Source: Sinohyriopsis cumingii (lineage: Eukaryota > Mollusca > Bivalvia > Unionida > Unionidae). Taken from it: a stretch of 64,000 bases of DNA. The notes under the pieces were generated by a model, which ran no database searches, had not been told where the DNA came from, and was given only the letters and a program-made list of their open reading frames with translations. Numbering within the stretch: position 1 is the stretch's first letter; every line of letters begins with the position of its first letter. The position numbers were made by a program, and so were the translations under genes. The stretch covers positions 97,395,451-97,459,450 of the forward strand of contig CM068825.1 of assembly GCA_028554795.2 (NCBI GenBank), read 5' to 3'. Positions 1 through 15,700 of the stretch are shown piece by piece.

Positions 1-484
1 CTAATTACTACAATAGTCCGTACTGAATGCCCTCTCATGTCCTGCATGATTCGTACTTTAACTGGATACTAACAACCATACACAAATGTACTAAACATAA
101 ACATATTAAATGACTGTTGACAAACGATATTTCATCCACATTACTGTTATATAAATCATTGACTGATAGTCCGAGTTCGTTATGGGCCGAGAATGCTAGT
201 CGGCCGACTCTGCTATGGGCCGAGTAGTCCCGTATTCTTAGTTTAAAAAAAAAATCCCAACAAAACACCGAAATATCTAACAGGGCATCTAAATTTAGGT
301 AAGACTAAAGTCAGGTTGGATGATGAATGCTCAGCAAATGATGTTACATAATTTTGTCCGTGATTTTAATGTCTAAACAGTTGTTTTCGTAGGAGGATGC
401 ACTCTTTGAAGAAGTATATTTTTGTTGCACCGGTTTTAATCTTTAAGGAAAGATTTTTATCATCGCACAGAAACCGGAAACAAT

Positions 485-522
485 ATGGTGTACAATGGAA
501 GAGTTAGAAACTGAACGTTAAA
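485..522 (+). promoter_or_regulatory. two overlapping short upstream ORFs before PIGH
   Basis: An ATG at 485 opens a 9-codon ORF ending at 514, and an ATG at 496 opens an 8-codon ORF ending at 522. Both close before the PIGH ATG at 543 and lie in other frames. If the 5' end of the mRNA lies upstream of 485, they would dampen translation of the main ORF. The transcription start is not visible. Confidence 0.35.
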
Positions 523-542
523 GTTGTTGAGCAAACATTGTT

Positions 543-707
543 ATGTTTACCCAAAAATATAAGCTGAAACATGATCATTTTGGAGAGCATGGAAGCATAT
601 TTACGCTAGAAAGATCAAATACCAATGCGGCTCATTTCTATGTCATAGCAGCTGCAGCTATTGCAGCGGTTACAGGGGTTCTAAGCTTTACTTGGAAATT
701 ATCTCAG
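543..707 (+). CDS. PIGH: PIGH coding exon 1
   Basis: ATG at 543 opens 55 codons ending WKLSQ, followed by the donor CAG|GTGACG at 708. It encodes the N-terminal cytosolic part and the first hydrophobic segment (FYVIAAAAIAAVTGVLSF). Phase 0 at the donor. Confidence 0.82.
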
Positions 708-3700
708 GTGACGCCCTGTTATTCTAGCAGATACGTGTCATGAAGCATGCAAACTTTATTCTGCAAGGCGAGAAGAAAAAGCAAAGTTGTAACTTCTTTC
801 CTTTTGGTACCATATAGAGACTGAAATAAACTGCCCATTCGTTTAGTCCTACATTGTAAGACGCCGCCCTGGATATTTGTGTTTTTGGGGTCGCCTTCTT
901 ACTGCCTAAATAACGGCGCTGTGTAGTGTGTTTCGATGTTGACTAACATCAGAACCGATGTTGACTAACATCGGAACGTGAAGTCAAGGTGACCACAAGT
1001 ACACTGAAGTGGCGTCTTACACTGTGGGACTATCCATTCATTAAGGGCTATTGGTAATACGAATTGGCTTAATAGGTGGGTATCCGTTGTTTTCACGTGA
1101 CGTCACAAATCGTGTGTACTTCCATATCCGCCATTTTGAGCCTGTAGCCCCTCAAATTGTCACCTAATAACATTGTTCTTCCTGCATAATTATGAAGGCA
1201 CGTCTCTTTTTGTGTGTAAGAATATAATAATACATCACATTCTGTTGTGCATGTCAACTGCACGAGACAGAATGCATGACTTTTCTACTTGTTTTCTTAA
1301 CCCTTTACCTCATACAAGCATCTTTGGACACCTTTACTCCATTTGCATGGAAGCGCCTATTGATGCCTTTACTCCTTTCGCATGGAAGCGCCTTTTGATG
1401 CCTGCTGTAAACACCTGCAGTAAACATCGGTCATTTTGACCTGGTTTTCGTAGCACTACCTTTGGGGAAAACCCCCCATTAGATACTACATTCATTTGTG
1501 CGAATGACAATTACGTCAGATCACGTGGTTGCTATGTATGCACTGGTCAGTATCTGCTATTTAAAGTAACTGGGTCGTAATCTCCACTCTCCAAAATGGC
1601 GGTCACGGATTTCATTCAGTACGTACGAAGTTTTCAAGATTAGAATAACAACTATGAAAGATTCAATAACTTAGGTAAAGGCTCTGATATTGATGTAGGC
1701 AGCAATTAGTTTTTATAAATTATCAAATTCAGATGACTTAGTGATGTAGACGCAGACGAAAACCTTGTAAATTTCGAGTATCGGAAATGGCTGCTACGGT
1801 TGGTCATGCAGCTTCATTGACATGATGGTGAACGAGTTCTCTCTCGATTTTGAAGCAATAAAAAATTCTTCCGTGAAAAATAATTACACAGCTATAACAA
1901 TCGGACTTTACTCTTAAATTTTTCCACATATAATAGATGTGTACCAAAAATGTAAAATGGTTACAATTGCTGTTCAATGTATCATACACTACATTGCTTA
2001 ACAGTTCACAGGCAGGATTTCATTCAGTACTTACGAAGTTTTCACGATTAGAATCACAGCTATGAAAGATTCAATAACTTAGGCATAGGCTCTGATATTA
2101 ATGTAGGCAGCAATTAGTTTTTATTGATTATCAAATTCAGATGACTTAGTGATGTAGACGCAGATGAAAAACATGTAAATTTCAATTATGGGAAATGGCA
2201 GCTACGGTTGGTCATGCGGCCTCACTGACATGACGGTGAACGAGTTCTCTCTCGATTTTAAAGCACATAAAAAATTCTTCTGTGAAAAATAATTACACAG
2301 CTATAACAATCGGACTTTACTCTTAAATTTTTCCACATATAATAGATGTGTACCAAAAATGTAAAATGGTTAAAACTGCTGTTAAACGTAACATACACTA
2401 CATTGCTTAACAGTTCACAGGCAGACCTATGCGTATGCTGTCGACTAGGTAACAGGTGTTCTATTTATAGCACGCTGCACTTTGTCACTATGCTCTATGA
2501 GGTAAAGGGCTAAAGTAAAATGTTTAAATTTCAACAATCTTTGTTATTCTTTCATAAACAAATAAATCTATCGATAAACAAATGCATAAACAAATGGATA
2601 CACAAACAAGTAGAAACATTGAATGATTTTCAATTTTCATGGGATGAAATCAATCATTTGGTTATCTTTCAAGTTAATAAACTAATTGTTAATATATAAT
2701 TTCATTTTTCTAAAAGCATTTCAGGAATACTTCGTTTTGACATTTGACACAAAGTCATGTTCCGTTTTGCACATGTTTTGTTTGAATATGTTGAAGATGG
2801 AATTTTCTTTTTGAACGGTTATCGCTTTCATTCAGTATCATCCTACGTCCATCATCTCCACAACAAATACAATATTTGACCATTCTAATTAAACTGGTTT
2901 GTCAACTGTCTTTGGCTCAAACACCTGTTATCGTGAAAAGTATTTATACATGAAAGTTCTGGCATAAAACACATGCTATGAAATTTTAATTTATAACTGA
3001 TATTATATCCCGAAAATCATTGTCCGGAAGATGACAAGCTTAGGGATATGATACGACACACTTTTAAAAAATGTCAATATTGTCTGTTTGTAAAATAAGA
3101 ATGCATTTCTATTTGATAGCAATATACATGATTACGGTTCAGCTTCACTATTATGTCTTTCGATAAAAGCAAGGGAACTTCCAGCCTTATTTTTATTTCA
3201 TTCTGTATGGCACTTAATTTCAAGTTTAATCTATGTATTGTTTCAATGAAGTAAATGTCCTTATCGACAGTTAAATCAGATTATTATCTTGAATATACAT
3301 GATGACTAATGTTGACAAAGGTTTGTTAGGGACTCAAAATGGCGGCGCAAGTGTGCGTGCATTGCATTGTGGGTATTTGCGTACTCAATCATGACGTCTG
3401 TGAAAACAATGCATAGTATGGTCATATACCATTTATGGTATATAATGATATGCAGAGATCTCGCCCCATAGAGAACTCCCCCTGGGAGAACTCGCCCCAA
3501 CGCATCTGGAGAAGTCGCCCCAGAGTGGTTGGAGAAGTCACCCCACTTTGTCTGGAGAAGTCGCCCCAAAACCCAGATAACCTTTTTATAGCAGAATTAA
3601 AACATCTTTAACGTGATTCATATTTAGATTTTTATTTATATGCAGTCACAAAAGAGATATTAACTGGTAATCATAAAAAGCAATATCATTAGTAATATTT

Positions 3701-6700
3701 CTAACACGAAATTAAGTCTTTATATAATCTAATGAATGATGACAGTATAGTGATTAAAAAAGATGATTAGTGAAACACTATTATTATTATGAATCAAGAA
3801 GATTATATTAAAGAAGTTAAACATCAATTATATGATGAAAACTACTACAAACATATTGTCGAAGATCTGTCAATAGAAATTAAATAAAAAATTTCAACAT
3901 GCATTAATGAGATGGTAAAAAAAAAATTCTGTATATGAGGAATTTGATACTTTCCCTCATAACATGCGTACACCTCAATTCTACATATTACCCAAAACTC
4001 ATAATGAAATCATACATTAAAGATACAACAACATTCATTAAAAAGTTGAAGTATATTCCACAGCTATCTGTTAATTTCAATCCTGGTATTATTAGATGTA
4101 ACATCACTATATACCAACTTTCTGCATGCAGTTGGTATTGAAGCATGTAAATATTTTCTTGATAACAATCCTAATAATAGCACACTATCTTGTGAAGATA
4201 TTGGTATAATAATAAAACTTATCTTGGAAAATAATTATTTTCAAATTAATAATATGAATTACAGACAAATAATGGGTACGGCAGTGGATATTAATATGGC
4301 TCCTTCATACTCTTCCCTTTCATGGGTAAATTTGAAAAGGATTTTCTTCAAAACAAAATGTTTAATCCATCTATTTGGTTCAGATTTTTCGATGACATAT
4401 TTATATCTGGAAGCAGTCAACTAAAGAGCTGAAAAAATTTATTGATCGCCTAAATCATTTTCATCTGACAATTAAATTTACTTATACTGCATCTGGTACG
4501 CATGTTTCATTTTTAATTGTAAATGTGATATAAAATATTGATAACACTATCTCTACAAATATTCATATCAAGGAAACTAATATCCACAAATATGTGGAAT
4601 ATTCTTTATGTCATCCCATGTCATGTAAAAACGGTAAACCATATAGCCAGTCAAAAAGATACCGACGCATTATTTCAGATGATTGTCAAGTGCAAACATA
4701 TTTACAAAATAGAAATTATCCTACACATATAATTGATTCTGCGCTGAACAAAGCCTGTAATATTACTCAACATGAGGCTTTAAACACAGCAGAATGTAAA
4801 ATAGAGATGTAATTCCTTTCACAATACAATCAAATCCTTTATTATCTAATCTACATTGTATAATTAATAAATTGTATAGTCTCCTAAATTTATAAAATAA
4901 AACCAGCGTAAAAGCACTTTACAAAAATAAATCAATTATTGCTTAAAGAAGACCCAAGAATTCGCAAGATTTTTTTTATTAGTATCAAACAGAAAGAAAA
5001 GAATTTTTTTTGGTCATCTAAATGTAACATAGACCAGCACTTTTTTGTATCTCCATCTTTTAATTATAACAAAAATAATTCCAAATGAAATACCATTAAA
5101 GACCTGTTCACACTTTTTGCATTCAGTGTTTCCAACATCAATTTGTTTATGCACCTTTCGGATGAATATGCGTTTTTCTTCCACACTTATGTGCAAGACT
5201 GTTTTCCACTCGTATAATAAACCCTTCCTTCCCAATTTTCATTACAACCCATGAACATCACAACATATGGCACTTTAAAAAATGATATGCATCAACAATA
5301 ACCATTTATTTGGTTATTTTTTTTAAATAATAAAATGTGCAAGTAAATTTTGAGCGCCTTTTATACTCCCTAAAACCCTTGTTTTACACACACAAAAACG
5401 CCACGCATAAAAAGAGTTACATATGTGTCATGACCTTGGCGACCTACATTCTGAATCCTCATGAATGAATGTTCAGGGTATAATTAATCAAAATTTGCTT
5501 TTAGGTTTCTCAAAGATTATGCACTATTAATTTAGAGACTTTTTAATTCAATCTAAAGTTTTATTTTTGATCTTTATCTGATAGAACTAGCTCGTAATTA
5601 CACTGGCAACAGTAATGTAGGTATTGATATACACCATTTAGGTTGCAATATTTTCAAATCCAAGCTTTATTTATTGTTTACATTGAATTTTTTGGAATGA
5701 TAGACGTATATTGATATAGCAAAAGTGTATGCATTAAGGAAAGAAACATATATAATGAGTTAACATATCAGCGACATTGATTTGTGCCTCATTAGTGAAT
5801 TTGGGTCTAGTACGCGTGAACGGTGATCATGGTGTTATTATATATTACAAAATAATGTAATCTTGTTTATTTTGCATCGGTAATGTAGTTTGTGAAATAT
5901 TTTTTAAACTTCTCGTTCAACTTGAAATAGTTTATTATTATTAAGAAATAATATAATTACGAACACTGACAAAAAAGAAATAAACTAAGGGATCTTTCAG
6001 AAACCGTCTGAATTATGCGCATTAGCCATGATGATGAACTTGGTAGCGACCATATTTCTTGAGTAGGCATCAGAGACGCTTTTTATTGAGTTCAAGTATC
6101 ATTTGTCAATGGTTAGCAAATCTCAATGAAAATCAGATTAAATTGTTCAGTTAGAGAGATAATGACATAACCCTTTGGCTTATTGATGGTCAGCACCAAT
6201 TCAGTCGATTTCTAGTTATAGAAGTCAATGCCATAAAGTAATCTCAAGATGACTTAGGTTATTAGGTTGGAACCATTTTATATATAAAACTGCAGACATC
6301 ACATCATGCTTACATCCTCTCTTATTTTTCCAAATAAAATGCATCTAATGATTTGAAGAGCAGAGCGAAAGGGACAGATAATACTTATTTTTCGTTAAGT
6401 ACAGAAGTAGAGTTGATCAAATGGAAAACTTTAAAAAATTTCACATTTTATAGATTTAATAAGTTATTAAGTTGAAGAAAAACAACAATAAATAAAGCCT
6501 TAACAACCATGTGGTGACATCTCAGAATTACTATATATTATCCTTGGGGCGACTTCTCCAGGCGAAGTGGGGCGACTTCTCTAGACGAAGTGGGGCGACT
6601 TCTTCGACCACCATGGGGTGACTTCTCATGACACCTGGGGCGAGTTCTCCCAGGGTGAGTTCTCCATGGGGTGAGTTCTCTGCTATTCGTATATAATTCG

Positions 6701-9700
6701 TTTAATGTTATATATTATTAATGTAAAAAATTGTCATTGAAATGTTCAGAAACAGTCTTAGCTGTGATGTAGTCCAGCAATGTAAGACATCACATGATAA
6801 ATTTTTTTGGAGACTGACATTCAAAGTTTTTATTTCACACATTAATTTTGTGTAAATACAATGTTCCCTATTTTTCCCGTCACTCAGTAAAAAGTGCTTT
6901 AATTCACAGTGGTTTCTGGCTTGTCTTAAATAAAAATGAATTCCAACTTGATATTCATCATGACTGCCACTACTACTTCCTGGATGGAAAGTCATATCAG
7001 CATTGGGTTTTCACCAGAAGATGATATTTTGCTGGTACAAAATAAAAATCGTGCCTATCTGACATTCATTATGGTTACCATGGCAGCCATCTTGAAAATC
7101 GTTTTATTGCTACTCCTAGATAGAAAAGTCATGTTAGCATGGAGTTTTCACAAGAAGACTTATTATGATATCTAGTTGGTCCTGAATAAAAATGATGCCA
7201 ATCTGACTTCAGATATGGCTGCCGCTATCAATATATTGAAAATCTTGTCACTTTCTATTGAATGGATGGTCATATCAACATGGGGTTTCTACCAAAAGTC
7301 TTCTAATAATGTTAAGTTTGTCCTGTATGAAAGTGGTGCTGATCTTAATATTCAGTTTGGCTGACAGGGGGACTAATTTGTAAATTGTATTGCTTAAGAA
7401 TATCAGAAATAGTTTGAAAACTCAGCAATTAAAAAGAAGAAATGGTCTTCTTTTAAATTCCAGGAAACTATTTTTGGATAGTAAGGCATCAATCTCTTCA
7501 AGGGACTCTTGTTGTTCTAGCGAAACTAAGTTGTAATTTGGATATTCTGGCCTGACTATTGACATTAGGAATCAAATTATTGAAAGAGTCAAAAGATATA
7601 TTTAAATAGGAATGTTTTGAAATACATTAAGAGTCTATGAAAACACTGCCAGATGTGAATGTCATTTACACATTGTTTGTCAAGTACAAATTGTTGATAG
7701 GATTTACTCAGGCTACCAAACACACTTTTGTGTGAAATGTTATTTAAATATTTTACAAGCATTCAAATCTTATTAATTAGCATTCAAACCTTATTAGCAT
7801 CAGTGAACTAGCAGACAATGTACAGAAGTGTTCTTAATGTGCAAGTTTATGCTTATTGTCAAGACCATGAGTTTTATATAACAACTATATAATTTTCGTT
7901 GCAAATTTAATTGTCATCAAAATAATTCCATTTTCCTACACATATATGAAAGTAGTAGGATAACGTTTTTCCTTGCTGAAATTTCAGTAACAACTATTTT
8001 AATGTTACTTACTTCCTACTTCAGTATTTTATTTTTCAGCTGATTGTGATACCTGGAAATCACCTGTTTATCTTCTGTGCAGTCTCCTTTGGTCTTTTCA
8101 TCACCTTTTTCAACAGAAAGCAAACAGGTTAGATGCTTCATTGATATACTTATTTTAAGTTGTTGTGGTGGGGTTTAATGCCATTTTTCAGCACACGATA
8201 GGCTATACATGGCGGCCAGTATTAATGGTGGAGGAAGAACCCAGGAAAATCCTGGAAAGAACCAGCAACCCACGAGAAGCTACTGGCAAGCTCTCTCACA
8301 TACCCACATTGGCCGAATCTGAGACTCGAACCCACACAGACAGAGGTGAGATGGCAGTGATCCGTAAAGTAGAGCGCTTTAAACCACTCGGCCACTTGGG
8401 TCCCCTCTTATTTTAAGTAATTGTAGATCTGGAATCAATTGTGTAATTTGTTTGGGTCATTAGTAAATGTAATACAGTGGAACCCCGCTATAACGCGATG
8501 ATCGGGGTCCATAAAATCGGATCGCGTTAAAAGCGGGGTCGCGTTAATGCGGGGTTTTACAATATTTAACTTTTTTTTCCGAGAACATATACGTGTATAC
8601 ATGTACAATGATCAAAAGTCGGCTTATCATCAGATGAATATTAACTGGAATGCATTAATTAAGATATATTCAAAATAATCGAAGGCTAATATATTTATAG
8701 GTTATTACTGTGCATTAAAAACATTTACTAATTTTTATTTGTTTGAACGATAATACAGATTGACCGATAATACCAGACTATCGCTATATCATGAAAAGTG
8801 TATCAACACCGTATGCTACCGTGCCGTCGTGGCATGCAGTTCATCCATAATGGATGTAATTTCATTGAAAATCGTACAGATTTAAAATATTCAATAATTT
8901 TGTAATAGTCTGAATTTGTCGTGTAAAATATAGGATGAACAAAATATTGAAACCGTTTACTTGCCGTCTGATATCGTACGGTCATTGCATGCAGCTATTC
9001 CCGGGTCTACATACGGTGTCTGTACAAATTTCATACCGCTAAAACTTTATCGTATGCGACAACTGCAAGAATAATTAACAATCAACGCATGATTTCAGCG
9101 TGCAAATAACTTTTATTTCAGATTTTGTGAACATCAAAAGAAACATGTGAAAACTGCTAAATTAATACTTCTTTTAAGTTGAGTAATGCCAATGATGTGT
9201 CGACGGATGCGTTATTATCTGCTACCATTCCCTTTATCTTTTCACGGCGATAATTTTGTTTAAATATGGAAATTATGCCTTGGTCAAGTGGCTGGATTTC
9301 TGACGTAGTGTTTTTCGGGAGGTACGAAACTTTGATCTTGCCATCACTGCTGACAAGATTTTCCGCTGGGGGGTGGGCAGGGCAATTATCCAGCAGGAGG
9401 AGAGCTTTTTCCTCCAGCTTGAGTTTTCGTAAATGAGCCCGAACATCTGGAACGAATGTTTTGTGAAACCAGTCGTCAAATATGGAGCTATTCATCCAAG
9501 CATTCTTGCTGTTAGTGTACTGAAATGGAAGTGCCTTCATATTTACATGATGAAAACATCTGGGAGCTTTCGATTTTCCAATCATCAGAGGTCTGACTTT
9601 GTGGCTGCCAGACTTGTTAACACAAAATAAGAGAGTCACTCTGTCCTTCCTCTTCTTGAAACCTTCTCGTTTGTGACTGTCAGTCTTGGTTGCAAGGGTG

Positions 9701-12700
9701 CGATCGGGTAACATTTTATAACATAAACCAGTCTCATCGCAGTTGTAAACTTGGTCGGCTGTGTAGCAACCGTCCTCCAGCAACTTTTTAAGCCCAATCG
9801 GGTAGGAATTCGCAGTCTCTTTGTCAGCGGAGCGGATTTCCCCAGACACAATAACTTGGCTGATAGCGTGCCTTTTCTTGAATCTGTCTAGCCAGCCATT
9901 ACTCACCTTAAATTTGGAATCATCTCCATTGATACGGCGATCAAATTTCTCTGCTTGGGCTTTCAGAATTGGGCCAGAAATTGGAACACCTTCTGAGCGA
10001 GCTTGTACAAACCATTGGTACAAAGCTGAATCTAGGACATTGTCATTAGCTAACTTAACCCTTTTACGCTGTAAACCAGTTTCCTCTTCAAGAATGTTGG
10101 GTAGACTACGGAGCTTTCCTTCATCTGTTTTCCACCCTCGCAAAGTGGACTCGCTGATTCCTAGATCTCTGGCAAGCTGAGTTTGTTGTTTGCCCTTCTT
10201 TAGTTGATCTAGGGCATACAGTTTCTCTTTAGCAGAAAACGACTTGCGTTTTTGAACTTGCTTTTCCATAACAGTAAAATATTTTTTTATATAAGCAAAC
10301 AACGTACACAGATAAAGCTCAATAACTAAGTAATGAAGGCCTGCAATGGTTACGAATCACTTTTTATATAAAACAAAATTAAGCTGAACGGATGTACAAT
10401 TTCATACCCTTTTAATTTACAGATAATAAAGTGGATATTATTTACTTTGAACTGTTTGTTGTTTGATCACACCGCCAAGCACAGCATACATGTTGGCGGC
10501 TTTCGTCCTTTGATGTTTATTAAATTGTGCGACTCTTGTATCAACCACAACTTTGTCTGCTGCTTGGCTGTGATTGCAGTTAAATAAGAAGCCCATGTCG
10601 GCTATTGTTTGAGCAACGACTGTATACAGAATTCATGGAAGACAATCACAAAGACGATTTACTGGCTTTACTCATGGATCCGTAATAAGTAACACTTCCG
10701 ATAATGTTTACTTCGGCTTAACAATTCAAAAACCTAATGAAACCAGTTTTCTCTTCTAGAGTAGAATACGGAGCTTCACCACAACCTGTTCAAATTGATA
10801 AATTTCAGAAGCCAAGCGTTGTACACACTATTTCTCATACGTTATATATATCGTATTATTTTAGAATTCATACACGATCACTTCTCCAAAATAACTTAAA
10901 GAACCAGGATAAATTGTTAAGTTCCGATCGTTTATTATTAAAAGTCATACGCGAATTCTTCCACCAAATTATAATAAACGTTTTACACACTATTTCTCGT
11001 ACGTTAAACAAATATTTTCACGGTCCGATAAAAATACACGTAAATGAATTTCAAATTTCAGGAACCATGCCACGATCATATTATTTTAAAAGTCACAACT
11101 AATCTCATGCCCAAAATGAAGTTAATTTCTTGTTTTGTTTTTTTTTTACTTTTCTCCAAATTTTTTTTCTCCATGTGTGAATGAATATACGAAATTTTGG
11201 GAGCCATGCTACGACCGCGTTATATCCGAATTCGCGTTATGGCGGGGCGCGTTATAGCGGGGTTCCACTGTACAAGTATTTTACAATAAGACGATAAAAT
11301 AAAATTTCTAAATATACTGCATCCAGATAATGTGCAATAGGTTATAAGGAAAATGGGATCCAACAAGTCTTGTGCCCAGCCCAGGAGCTACTGGACTGTT
11401 GGATCTTGGCTACCATTTATTAAAGTCAAGTAGCCCAGTAGGCTCCTGTATGATAACATTAATTTTATTGTTTCAAAATTTCTTAAAGAAATTCTTTAAA
11501 AAATTAATAATTGTTAAGAACACATGAATGCAAAGGGATTGTCAGTTTCACCAATTGAGCATATTAAGTACTGGAAAGCTTATGAGATGACTCAGGTGGT
11601 GTCTCCATTGGCATCAGCATTAGTGGATATAGACATCTAGTTAAAGTTTCTGTTTGAAGTTTTGATTATGGCTCATTTGAAGGAACCAATATTAACCATT
11701 TGACTGTACTTGTATGATCACTGACCATATGCCAAACGTTAAAGAGGTCAATGATGTGTGAAATGTTGGTCATGCTGATCAGCTTTATGCCTGACAGCTT
11801 AGTTATCTCAAAGTTGGATCCCACACTAAACTAAAAGACCCAATATGTAGGTGAGAGTGCCTGAAACATTCACTTAAAGCAAAACAAAACTAAACAAGCA
11901 CTGATGGAGAGGGCTGACAGATGAGTAGGCAAATGAGGTTAACACTAAATGACATTTTCGCTTTATTAAGGATTATGCAGAAATGGTTTGTGCCCCATAA
12001 GCCATCAAATAGTTGCCCTTTAGGTAACAGAAAAGAATACTTCTTCTTCACAGAGCAAATATAAAACTTGAATTGCATACTCTTCATTTTAAATTGTTAT
12101 AAAAATGTAACATTTTTTATTTTTGGTATGGATCATAACATAATTAAAGAATAGGTCAATCTGACAAATATTTCATATTTTATTACCTTTGTTTAGAATC
12201 AGTCTGTTGTGCACTGTTTACAGGTAGATGTGAATATTTGGTTATTGATCATGGTGAGTTGTAATCATGTAAATCCCCATTAGTGTGTGCTTTGTGTATA
12301 TTGCCTCATTTACTAGTTCTTACAGTATGAGACATTGACCCTAATGGTTATGATGGTTTAGGGAGTGAAGTGAGTCCATCCCTCCCTCAGTGTAGCTATT
12401 ACAGTCTTTGTCTTACACTGTATGACTATCTGATTCACTTACTTTTGCTAATTTGCAGAAATTAATTACCAGATGCCCAGTTAATAGTGTACCAGAATGA
12501 AAGCTCAGCTTTCATTAGGGTTTTATGATGCTATACTTTATTATGAAAAAAGACCTAATTTAATTGCACTGCAGTCTAGGATTTCTGTAGAAATTGGAAC
12601 AGTTTGGTATTTTATCAAATGTTACTAGATGACATTGGTATACAGATATGGTATTTGGTCTTTTGAGAGCCTTTTTATGGGGCTGCCGAATTTAAACTCA

Positions 12701-15700
12701 TCAATAGAGTTCTTTTTCTGGTAGCCCCTCCATCTATATTGCCATCCAATGATTTTGATGTTTGTTTACATTATGTTGGTCTTACTGGTACTTTTAACAT
12801 CTTATTGAAATCTTTGTGCATATTAGGCCACTTGTTCTTAATGGCTGGCTTCCATAGGCCCCCTTTATTCATTTATATATAATTCACTATACATTTACCC
12901 ATAAATGAAGACCACCTACTCATAAAAACACTTCTGTATAATTATCCCCCCTCTTAGAGTTCTTTATACAGTCAATTGTAAGCAAATCTTTTATTGAAGC
13001 TGATATTGAGCCAGTTGAACATACTTAGATATTGAGTCTTTCATTGTGTAATTCTGTATACTACGGTATATTGAATCCTTTTGTGTAAGTCAGCTTAGTT
13101 ACTTAGATTTATGGAGCTTTTCTTTGCGCAAGGCTGCATACTTAAATATATAGGGAGTCCTTCCTTGTGTAAGTCAGAATACTTATGTATATAGAGTCCT
13201 TCTTTGTGTATTAGTATACTGGATGTATGGGTCTTTCTTTGTGTAAGTCTATATTCTTAGATATATGGAGTCCTTCTTGGTGTAAGTCTGCATACTTAGA
13301 ATCATGGAGTCTTTCTTGGTGTAAGTTGTAATAAAAGTATCATACTCTCTTACTAGTGTTTCATGGGAACAACAGAGTATACTGCCTTACAAATGAATTT
13401 GCCTAATAATTATATACATTAAACACATAATTTTACCTAGATGTAATAAAATGGGATCCATGACTATAACTACTAAAAGAGCTGGGTAAAAATGAAGTGC
13501 TTTTGTCAGAAAGCGCTGTGCATGCACATGTATACCTCATAATGGGGAAAAATAGATTTCTAATGAAGTAGATCAGGATGGTATTTTATACATAACTTCA
13601 GAAAATGTTTTATTTGCACATTTTTGTAGAAATGCTTTTGAGAAATTCTTATTTTTGTATTTAGTTTTAAAAAAGTAGTTTTGAAACAAGCTTTAATCAT
13701 ATTTGTTCTTTTTACACATGTATAGACTGTTTGATATAATTTTGGTTGGGTTTCAAATTTCATTTGTTGTAAATAGCCCATTTCATATCAAATTTAACAG
13801 AGTTGCTCCGTAATTATCCGAATAATCTCCTGAGTTACTTTATACTCCAGCCAATCAAACGCTGGTGGGCACATGTACTTAACAAAATGGCGTCCATTGT
13901 TGTTTAGAAATATTTCAAAAATAAAATTAATTAAATGATTGAAATTTATATGTAAATTATCCACAGACTTTCAAAAACAAATCTGATAAACTCATATGAA
14001 ACGCATTTTATTATAGTGACGTTTCGGATGTGCAGAAATAGTTTGAACAACTTGCTCTTTGCCTGTCAGGATTAAATTTGTTTACTTCGACACCGTTTCC
14101 TTACATGTACATGTCCAGATGTAAACAGCTCAAAGCTACTCTCTCGTATGGGTCGTATGGGTTTGAAATCCACCCTGGTTTCCAGAAAATAAGACAGGAT
14201 GGTTCCAGTATTAAATTTCATCAATATCTGTGGCAGCATCGCTGTTAAATATGCATTTTTCAACTTGATAACTCATGTTGAAGTAGTTACAGAAGTTGAT
14301 GCTGATGCTGAAGCGTCCGTCATATTTTGCCCACCACCTATTGAGTGCCTATTACAGTCAGCTGACCACCCGCCACGTGATCGAAATTCTGAGCAAATTA
14401 CAAAGTTCACCGAAGTCTGCATGAAATGGGGTATTGCTAAATAGTTTCACGTATAATGCAGTGCTAATCTAAACTATTCAAGGATACATCAGTATTTTTG
14501 AATTAATTGGGAATTTTACTAGGCATGGATTATCAAAGGATGTAAATGTATATGCTGTTGGTTGTGGTTTAAGAGCTGTCCTGCTTTTATTATTTTGTGA
14601 TTTAAACCAGTGATCCTGTTTGGAAAATATAAAACCTCATCTACAGTCATAAAACATCAAGCCAAATCGTAGAAAATTGGCAATAAAATTTATTGTGAGC
14701 TAATATTACAATGTCAGCAATTTCATGTTTTTTTTGTGTGGAATTTTGCTGATTTTATCATTATTTTGAATATTGTGACCTAATCTTACAATGTCAGCAA
14801 TTTCCTGTTGTTTTTTTTATTTAAAAGAAAATTTGTATGCAGAATCTGCTGATTTTGTCATCAGTGGGAATATGGTGACCTAATGTTACAGTGTCAGCAA
14901 TTTCATGTTTTTTGTTTTTGTCTTTTTGTTGTTGTTTAGAATCGCTGCTGATTTTATCGTCATTGGGAATAGCTATAACAAGATCAGGAGTTTTCAGAGA
15001 CTACAATAAGTTTGTGGACATTGCAGAAATAGATGACATCGTCATATTGGAAGTGGTCACGATGGTAAGACATAATTCTGAAGTAAAGATTTTGTCTAAA
15101 AAAATTTGATGTTTGACAGTATTTTCATCAGTGTCCCATATCTACTTAACCTATCATCATTTGTCACTCAGATGCAAACATTAGCCAGTTCTCATGGATC
15201 ACTGACAACAGACCAATACTTTTGTTGGCAAAGGTGTGAGGCATTAAATCAAGAGCTCACTGAAAGTTTAATGGACATGAGGTTTGATGTCCGTCATCTA
15301 TTAGGCTGTCCATGTGCATCAGACTCAAATATTTATATCTTCAACATTTTTCTGCCATTTTGCATGACACTTCATGTATGTGTGTGTGATTTCGAGTTTA
15401 AACATAACTTTAAAAAGTTTTCAGTCATATCACTTTGATGTCTGCAGTGTGGTTGTTTATAGTGATGTCTAGCACTGTGGCATCATGCCACAGACATGTA
15501 GCATGATGTCCCAACCAAGCACATTATCCTGACACCAGGCTGACCAGTCCTAGCATTAACCTCTTAATGCTGAGCGCCTAGTGAGGTAGCTGTTAGTATC
15601 ATTGTTATAAGTCTCTGGTATAACTCAGTTGGGGTTTAAACCTGCGACTTCTCACATCCGAGGTGAACACTCTAACCACTAGGCCACCAGAGTGGTCACA

